Below are positions 57,187 through 64,000 of a DNA stretch of 64,000 nt, one piece after another. This DNA comes from Dermanyssus gallinae (taxonomy: Eukaryota; Arthropoda; Arachnida; Mesostigmata; Dermanyssidae). Made by a program: the position numbers and the translations under genes. Location: the NCBI GenBank assembly GCA_003439945.1, contig QVRM01002236.1, positions 17,501 through 81,500 on the forward strand. The letters are read 5' to 3'. Numbering within the stretch: position 1 is the first letter of the stretch; every line of letters starts with the position of its first letter. Below the pieces are notes generated by a model. The model had not been told where the DNA came from, did no database searches, and saw nothing but the letters and a program-made list of their open reading frames with translations.

Positions 57187-57613
57187 AAAAGCCCAAAAAT
57201 GCCTTGCGAAAATAATAGAAACCAATGCTGCAACCCTTACCCGCCTCATGTATCTCGTAATGGCGAAATGATTGGCTTATGTAGTGACTTTCCGATCAGT
57301 CGAATCGCCGGTCCGCCCGAACACGCGACCAGTAGTAACATCAGCCAGCCACACAACGCTCTCTACAACCAAGGATGGAGGACTCGCTCTCGAACGTACT
57401 GAACGACCGAATAACGCAACAACAAAAACGTTGACAGCAATAACGCCGACCAAGGAGCACACGATTATCAAATAAGCTTACACAGCTTAACGACTTTGGA
57501 CATATATATATATATATTTAAGCGGTACACACTACGACATATTATACATAATCTACACAGACTCTAATTCATCAGACGGTCATCGAACATCTGTTGTCAA
57601 CTGTCCCATCGGC

Positions 57614-57616
<3 letters not shown>
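57187..57616. other. Unique sequence with a short TA tract
   Basis: A TA tract lies at 57501-57518. No gene is recognised. Confidence 0.55.

Positions 57617-57661
<45 letters not shown>
57617..57661 (+). repeat. ATT trinucleotide tract
   Basis: Fifteen or so pure ATT triplets. Confidence 0.97.
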
Positions 57662-58446
57662 CGATGTGTCATCATATGTGCCCCACCTTAGGTATGAGAA
57701 AAACATATATACGAGCACATACTCAAATGCATACATAAACAGATCGGCGTACGTATACGTTTAAGTAAATATATGCGTATAAATGACCAATGAGTTAATT
57801 GCATTAACCGCTAAAACCTTATTGCGGTATCTGAATGCGAATACATAAGCTTACATACAGACTCTTCTACCAGCCGTATATGCTTCTGCAGAAACCACAG
57901 CCAGGCTTTAGCTGCCAAGGCAAATTAGCTGTCCACTGTAGAGGCGCTAATTTTAGTTCCGCTTGACCAATCATACTATTACAATCCCATACCATCGTGA
58001 GAATGACTACTACGCCGTGAGATTAATCTCACGGTTGGCGACAGGTCTCTACCAGAGAACACCATTCAGTCGTGTAACCAACCTGCGAACCACAATGCGG
58101 TTACAACGATGATGATAGATAAACAAAAAAAAAACTGGAATGCATAGATAATTATATTTAATGATAAGCTAGCCGTTCTTGTCTATGAAAGTGCATGTGT
58201 ATGCATATTAAAGCAGCTTGGGTACTTGTTACGTTGACTTACGATGTAAGAAAATGGATGGCTATGCACTTAAATAGCGACATATACGACCCGCGTATGC
58301 TCATAGCGTAAAACGCGACCGTTTAAAAACATTTTAAAAATGTATTATATTCATTATTAGAACAATTATTACAGTCGACGTGACTTTTGTCTTATTAATT
58401 TAAATAAATCAGCAGGGGCGCTACTAAATGCTGTTCGTAATCACAC
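57662..58446. other. Unique A+T-rich sequence
   Basis: No gene is recognised. It contains a 20-bp perfect palindrome at 58015-58034, listed separately. Confidence 0.55.
58015..58034. repeat. Perfect 20-bp palindrome
   Basis: CCGTGAGATTAATCTCACGG equals its own reverse complement with no loop. It could bind a dimeric factor or be chance. Confidence 0.9.
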
Positions 58447-58465
58447 ATCTTTATATGTATGTATG

Positions 58466-58535
<70 letters not shown>
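58447..58535. repeat. GTAT repeats passing into a TA tract
   Basis: GTATGTATGTATGT is followed by about 58 bp of pure TA and then by GTATATATGTGTGTGTG. Confidence 0.97.
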
Positions 58536-58536
<1 letters not shown>

Positions 58537-59108
58537 GTGTGTGTGAAGGCACACGGGCGCGCTTCCCTATCCCTGTGCGTGCCTACCACTATTATGAAGT
58601 ACTATCAGTATGCTATTACTATAATCCTAGCGAACATTATTATATCTTATTATATTTTTATCGGAGCATCGAGCCCGGAGAAACGGCACTGTAAATCGTA
58701 TCAGAGATGAGTCAACCACGAATTAAGCACCAGTGCGTGCGTGTCTCGCACCGGGTCGTCCCGGCATTCGACCTGATGTAGTGCTATTTTATGTTATTAC
58801 ATGTGCATATGACCGTAGTTTGCCATAGGCACGCTCGACCACTAGAACACCACTAATCTTTTCATTCCATATATATATATATATATATATATATCTTGGA
58901 AAATACAGCGACTAAGTTGTGACATAAATTAATTGTAACATACATTTGTAAAGATAAAAGGCAAACTGGCATTGTGATACGCGACAGTGTCTCCTCTACT
59001 AGTACACCATTAAGGTTTAATTTGACCCGTAGGTTATCATCACGCAGTGCCCTCCGAATAAAAAATGTGGTCATTATGCATGCTTATCCCAATAAAAACA
59101 TGATGTGA

Positions 59109-59112
<4 letters not shown>
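58536..59112. other. Unique sequence with one TA tract
   Basis: A TA tract lies at 58867-58893. No gene is recognised. Confidence 0.55.
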
Positions 59113-59160
<48 letters not shown>

Positions 59161-59168
59161 GGAGAGAG
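59113..59168. repeat. Compound TA-GA tract
   Basis: About 29 bp of TA passes directly into GA dinucleotides, the reverse-strand equivalent of the CT-TA tracts elsewhere. Confidence 0.97.
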
Positions 59169-60159
59169 ATTCTGTTGACATTCGTGGCCCACTAGGGACT
59201 TCAGTTAAAGGATGTTCAGTGATGTCAAAGCCCGCTGTTATACGGATACGACAACGCTACATAATAGCCCAGCGGTAGCACTTCAAAGACTGAATTGACT
59301 TTGTGTTGAATTCATATGATTGATCGCAACACGACGATTTTTCACAGGTTCTCCTCGTCGACAGTATATTACCACCATGTCATTGCAAACAAAAGTTACA
59401 ACAACAACAATCACTGCGTATTCCAAGCAACTGGTTGGTTCCAATTTAAGTACCATCTTCACTCTGATTGAACTAGCTACTATTTCATTGTTGCACAGAG
59501 AAAACCGTCACGACGGAGATTAGTATTTTGCAAGGAGAACACAGAAATACGAGAGATGTAGAAAGAGGCGCGAAAGTAAGGCGACACAAGGCGATTCGCC
59601 TCTGCTCAAAGGACGCAACGTGTCATTAAAAAAAAACAGATCACGGAATAACGTCATATAGTGGTACCTTCCCGAGGATCTTCCTTGACAGGAAGCAAGT
59701 AAATCAAGTGTTCGGCTTTAGTCAGGTAGCTCTTCCCCTACTCTACACAAACACACACCCGTAACAGCCGCAAAATTGGCCGGCGGGGTGGGTCAAGTTC
59801 TACCGACACTGTCTCGTGCCACCTGATATGTGCGCAAATGCATTTCCCCTTCGTAAGGAAAGCTCAACGCATAAACATTCGGACATAATAATTGCTGGCG
59901 GACGGACAGCTTACTAACAGAAGCCAGGCTGTTTGCCCGACTGCCGCCAAAAAGTTTCCTCCTAGAATAGGATAGCGGCAAGGGTTGCTAGTGCCAATCA
60001 GTGCGTTGCAATCTCTCAGCATCAGCCCAGCATCATCATGGGGATTACTACTAATGTCACTTATCACCATCAACAACAAGGCTGACCTGAAACGCTGATC
60101 AGGTCAGGCGGTTGAAATGCCGTTAGAAATCAGCAACGCCCATTGTGTACATATAGATG
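59169..60159. other. Unique sequence, no gene recognised
   Basis: The longest frames are about 70 codons and show no domain. Confidence 0.5.
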
Positions 60160-60203
60160 TTTGTATGTATGTATGTATGAATGGTTGTGTGTGTTTATGC
60201 GAG

Positions 60204-60240
<37 letters not shown>

Positions 60241-60245
60241 ACGAA
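60160..60245 (+). repeat. GTAT run and GA run
   Basis: TGTATGTATGTATGTAT (about 60162-60179) and GA dinucleotides with GATA breaks (about 60200-60240). Confidence 0.93.
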
Positions 60246-60566
60246 AGGGAGAGTGAGGCATGGTCACTCGATTGGCGCGCGTCTTTCTCTGTTCGTTCGT
60301 GGGCCACGTTTAGTCGGGCGTCGACCAGCTGTGGCCAAAATGATGATGACGGCGGCGGCGGCGCCTGCTGTGGTCGCTCCTGAGGGTCGCTGATGGTCGT
60401 CCTGAGGGTCACTGACGCTTATGGCACCTCTGGAGGTGGACGCACACACACACACAACTCAAAGGAAGCTGGCGACCGGATGAAAGTTCTGTCCCTCTAC
60501 GCGCTCGGACGCACTAGAAAACTCGAATGCAACAGCTGGCCCAGCAACATCGGCAATAACACCACC

Positions 60567-60571
60567 ACAAC

Positions 60572-60602
<31 letters not shown>

Positions 60603-60604
60603 AA
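60567..60604 (+). repeat. AAC trinucleotide tract
   Basis: Pure AAC triplets following ACCACAACC. Confidence 0.95.
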
Positions 60605-60673
60605 CCTTTCCTCTCAGCTTTGCTCGACAACTTGACCGGTAATCAGCGACCTGCTCGGCTCTACCATAATGAT

Positions 60674-60750
60674 CAGCATCATGATCATCATCGTCGTCAT
60701 CATCATGATCATCACCGTCGTCATCATCATGATCATCATCATCATCATGA
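60674..60750 (+). repeat. 24-bp tandem repeat of CAT/CGT triplets
   Basis: Three units begin at 60674, 60698 and 60722, each built as CATCATCATGATCATCA(T/C) followed by CGTCGT in the first two. The repeat period is 24 bp, larger than the triplet, so blocks of triplets were duplicated. Confidence 0.93.
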
Positions 60751-61049
60751 CTACATCATTCTTTACCTTGTAGAAAGTTTACAGCAGTCCGACCATACAC
60801 GTCAAGAGCTTGCAAGTAAAAATAGCGGTGGTCTCAACGAAGATGGGCACGACGATGGGACCATGAAGCATTCATGGTCGTCAATTGCTGTCACTGTCAA
60901 TCGCTATGACCTGTAATCGAACTTTCGACCAACTAACTCCGTTGTAGACTCAGAACAACACCGCGAGAGTTGAGCGCGAGAAGCGCGTGGCCGGTGTTCC
61001 GTAAACCCGTAAGAAACTGTAAATGTTGGTACGTATGTATGTATACATA

Positions 61050-61087
<38 letters not shown>

Positions 61088-61270
61088 TTCCCAGCAAGAC
61101 AATCCTAGGGGAGCACGGAGTAGGCTTTCACAGCAATAGAACAATGATGATGATGATGATCCGAATCAGCAAGCAAAATTTATGAGCAGGAAGGAAAGTG
61201 GAAGAATTGTACCAGCTAACGGTGGCACTTTGACGCTGTTACGCCTAACGGTCTCTGAGCGCGCTTTTGA
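60751..61270. other. Unique sequence around one TA tract
   Basis: A TA tract with GTAT and CATA breaks lies at about 61030-61085, and GATGAT triplets at 61144-61160. No gene is recognised. Confidence 0.55.
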
Positions 61271-61330
61271 TCCTGTCCCCTCTCTCTCCCATCTCTCTAT
61301 CTCTCTCTCTCTCTTTGCTCTCTCTTGGTC
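61271..61330 (+). repeat. CT dinucleotide patch
   Basis: CT runs with ATCT variants on a pyrimidine-rich strand. A GTT run follows at about 61398-61413. Confidence 0.92.
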
Positions 61331-61674
61331 ATTTGTTTGTGCTCCCGTGAACTAAGCAGACATGTATGGACAGATAGACCGACATCGTCATCATCTCGTT
61401 GTTGTTGTTGTTGTGGCTAGTTTGTTCTTTCGTTCATACGTTCATCGTTAGTCCCCGGCGATGTAGCGGCGGCACAATGAGCGCAATAGACAGCAGCGGC
61501 GGTAGCGTCAACAAGAGAAGCCTGGCGCCCATTTGTGGACCCGCCTGGCCGGCCACATCGGGCTCTCGGACTCACTCAAGCGAGCCAGCAGGCAGGCAGA
61601 GAGAGACAGCACACATAACGGCCAACATGTTATGACCCAACAGCACCGCCACCAACACTACAACGACAGGAGCA

Positions 61675-61707
61675 GAAACAACAACAACAACAACAACAAC
61701 GACAACG

Positions 61708-61748
<41 letters not shown>

Positions 61749-61757
61749 AACAACAAT
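61675..61757 (+). repeat. AAC trinucleotide tract, about 80 bp
   Basis: AAC triplets with two GAC variants near 61700-61710. This is the longest pure AAC run in the window. Confidence 0.97.
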
Positions 61758-61851
61758 CACTGGGCGCTGCCAACAGATTGGCGGACACTGACCGGCATTA
61801 ACGGGAATCAAATGGCTGTTTTGCTCTCTTTAATTCTTTCGTTCTTTCTCA

Positions 61852-61854
<3 letters not shown>

Positions 61855-61890
<36 letters not shown>

Positions 61891-61892
61891 TA
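61855..61892. repeat. (TA)n tract with AAAATA break
   Basis: About 28 bp of TA followed by AAATATATAG, then by CGCGCGCGCG near 61905-61914. Confidence 0.95.
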
Positions 61893-61914
61893 GCATTTTA
61901 AATCGCGCGCGCGC

Positions 61915-62517
61915 ATCCTGTTATCTATATTGCCCTGCTGCTGGCATAGCATTGAGCTTGAGCACAGACGCCACAGAACGCCGCACTCTCGACACTCTAT
62001 GGCATGACTGCACTTACAATAAATAGATCGACCAAGAGTGCAGTGTTGCAACTGTGTCGACAGGCGTCAGAGTGCACGAGCGGTCTTAATGCTCTCTTTT
62101 GGTAGCACATGCGGCCCGCGGCCTAATCCGAGAGACGCCGCCGAGAGAGACGGGACGGGACAGATCCAGGCGTTGATGCCCTTACTACCAGGCCAAGCAC
62201 ACACACACTCACTGCCTGTGTGTGCCTAGCCTACCTAAACACTACCCGCCTGCCTGTCTTCCTACAAATCCATCTTCGTTGATCAACATTGGCGTACAAG
62301 GCACTAGTCCGCTCCATATATACGTGTCCATAGTCGTAGTGGAGCATGGACCTGCCTTCTGCGTCCTGCGTCCTGAAGTGACGTGAGAGCGAGACGAAAA
62401 GTGGCCGAGTCTGCCCGTCACGTATCAACAACGATGACACCTATTGCGCTTACAAACAGGTGGTCAACCATTTTTCGCAGAAAATATCTAAATATTTAGA
62501 GGTGCCTATACATGTTT
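61915..62517. other. Unique sequence, no gene recognised
   Basis: A CA run lies near 62199-62208. Frames are below 75 codons and show no domain. Confidence 0.5.
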
Positions 62518-62549
62518 GTTTGTATGTATGTATATATATATATATATAT
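62518..62549. repeat. GTAT-TA tract
   Basis: TTGTATGTATGTA passes into about 20 bp of TA. Confidence 0.95.
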
Positions 62550-62728
62550 CACGACCAGAGATAGGCCAATGAAAGCTTCGCTTGCTCTCAACCATAGCCA
62601 TGAAATTAATAATAATTACTAATCGTCCAACACAGACACGCCGATTCGTGGTCGTAATCACGTCCAATAACTCAGCAACGTTGTACTGTAGCCAGAGGCA
62701 GAAGAACTGTCTGATGCTTCGATCAAAG

Positions 62729-62729
62729 G

Positions 62730-62796
<67 letters not shown>

Positions 62797-62802
62797 AATG
62801 TA

Positions 62803-62842
<40 letters not shown>
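62729..62842. repeat. Two long TA tracts with short spacer
   Basis: TA at 62729-62791 (one AAA break) and 62814-62842 are separated by TTGTAATGTATATTTATT. Confidence 0.97.
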
Positions 62843-62843
<1 letters not shown>

Positions 62844-63125
62844 GTCGTTGTCACAAATGATAAATAACGTGTCCTTTAGTAGCAGTGATCGCTTAATTAA
62901 TTAACCCTAGTCATTTCCACGTGTGCTTATTGACGCGTGCTACTGGAGAGGCCGATCGTGAATTTCCAATTTTATATCCAATCGGGAAGTTCAGTCTGTA
63001 TTTACGATCCCACCTGTCATATCGACGTCTGTTCAAACGGATGCCGTACACGAGAAAAACGAAGAAGAGGAAAACAAAATAAAATACACATACAATGCTG
63101 AGATGTGGTACTTCAATTTAGGAAC

Positions 63126-63127
<2 letters not shown>
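62843..63127. other. Unique sequence, no gene recognised
   Basis: Mixed DNA with no simple repeats. Confidence 0.5.

Positions 63128-63161
<34 letters not shown>
63128..63161. repeat. (TA)n tract
   Basis: Pure TA dinucleotides. Confidence 0.97.
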
Positions 63162-63164
<3 letters not shown>

Positions 63165-63761
63165 GAACTGTTGTACATGATGGACGTGTTAAGAATGTTG
63201 ATTATTTGTACGAAAATAATGGATTTTGAGACGCGCGCGCAAGCAGTTTTCTGTGACGTGAGCTCCGCAAAATGTCATTCTTTCACAGTGCCAAAGAAAG
63301 CTGGCCTTAATTGAGTTCACCTTGTCAAACACTCCACCAGTACATCGACTGTCGATGCAATATTAAAAACACGTCGCTACCATGACTTGTGGCATCGCTG
63401 GTGATGGAGATAACTTACAAGTTATGTAGTAGCATTTGCAACAAAACCCTCTGTGGCACACAACGGAGTTTTCGTGTGCGACACACTGTTCGCGCACGAG
63501 ATCACCAGTAAAGGAAAAGCCTCTTGAATGTCGAATAAGAAGAGTTCTATGCTTCTTGAAAAGACCGACGGTTGTCAGACTCCACTACTCAGCGGCATAT
63601 ACCCGTGCATAAATAGCTCTTTAGTAAATTTTAGTGTTAGGTTTGAAACACTCATCCACGAAGAACGGTGAATTAAAAAGGATGATGCTAAAACGCTTGC
63701 CAAAATTGCCGCATTTCAGCCAAACGGTACTACACACACACATATTTTCTATTGTCCGCCC
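63162..63761. other. Unique sequence upstream of the SINE
   Basis: No gene is recognised. A CA run lies near 63732-63742. Confidence 0.5.
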
Positions 63762-63776
63762 ACCTAGTTCTATTAG

Positions 63777-63950
63777 TCGAGCCCGGTGGCGTGGTGGCTT
63801 ACGTCTGCGCCTCGCGACCCGAGGAGACACATACGTGCGCGGGTTCGAGCCCCACCGTTGCACATTTGTATTTGGGGTCCGTCTGTGAAGCAATGTGAAA
63901 AACTGTTCCGTGGACGTTAAATCTTGGCTGAGGGTCAGCCCAAAAACTTT
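63777..63950 (+). mobile_element. tRNA-derived SINE, family A, copy 2 (full length)
   Basis: A 174-bp copy of the element at 8655-8840, beginning TCGAGCCCGG and ending AAAAACTTT. The A box is TGGCGTGGTGG (63787-63797) and the B box GGTTCGAGCCC (63842-63852), 55 bp apart. Flanking direct repeats ACCTAGTTCTATTAG (63762-63776) and ACCTATTTCTATTAG (63951-63965) match at 14 of 15 bases. The hairpin word GGCTGAGGGTCAGCC lies at 63926-63940. Small indels relative to copy 1 show independent ageing. Minus-strand frames here and in copy 1 both contain WGSNPRTY, which is shared only because of the SINE. Confidence 0.92.
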
Positions 63951-63966
63951 ACCTATTTCTATTAGG

Positions 63967-64000
63967 GGCAACCACCACCAACACCACCACAACAACAACA
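63967..64000 (+). repeat. CCA/AAC triplet tract at the window edge
   Basis: CACCACCA and AACAACAAC triplets run to the end of the window and probably continue beyond. Confidence 0.93.

Overview
The window looks like a non-coding stretch (intergenic DNA or a very large intron) from a eukaryotic nuclear genome. It holds no recognisable protein-coding gene, no rRNA and no canonical tRNA gene. What it does hold is dense simple-sequence DNA: roughly 45 (TA)n tracts of 15 to more than 100 bp, AAC/GTT and AGC trinucleotide fields, AAT/ATT runs, GA/CT tracts and homopolymers. Short interspersed elements with RNA polymerase III-type A and B boxes are also present, which point to an animal genome. The repeat style would fit an arthropod, and a parasitiform mite of the Varroa kind is my best guess. 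That is a weak inference from repeat flavour, not from a diagnostic gene.

Layout. 0-4 kb: a TA-centred palindrome at the left edge, a G16 hairpin and two abutting minisatellites, then unique sequence. 4-8 kb: a long AAC/CAA field with a 48-51 bp minisatellite inside it, then a roughly 350 bp element with short imperfect terminal inverted repeats bounded by (TA)n on both sides. 8.6 kb: the first tRNA-derived SINE of family A, with 15 bp target-site duplications. 9-22 kb: mostly unique sequence broken by GA, CT, AAT/ATT and AAC tracts. 22-24 kb: a GC- and CpG-rich block with GTT/GTC runs. 24-39 kb: alternating unique sequence, AAC fields and long TA tracts. 39.5 and 49.0 kb: two copies of a second tRNA-derived SINE family (B), in the same orientation and each just downstream of a TA tract. 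40.3 kb: a strong stem-loop. 45.5 and 52.9 kb: two more palindromes centred on (TA)n. 50.1 kb: a polypurine tract with G-quadruplex potential. 53-63 kb: further TA, GA, AAC and ATC repeats. 63.8 kb: a second full-length family A SINE with its own 15 bp target-site duplications.

Most open frames in the window are translations of repeats (Tyr-Ile from TA tracts; poly-Asn, poly-Thr or poly-Gln from AAC; poly-Val, poly-Leu or poly-Cys from GTT) or of SINE copies. A few longer frames in unique sequence are listed as unsupported candidates. The most interesting content is the pair of SINE families, which share a small hairpin motif, and the three near-palindromic loci built around (TA)n cores.
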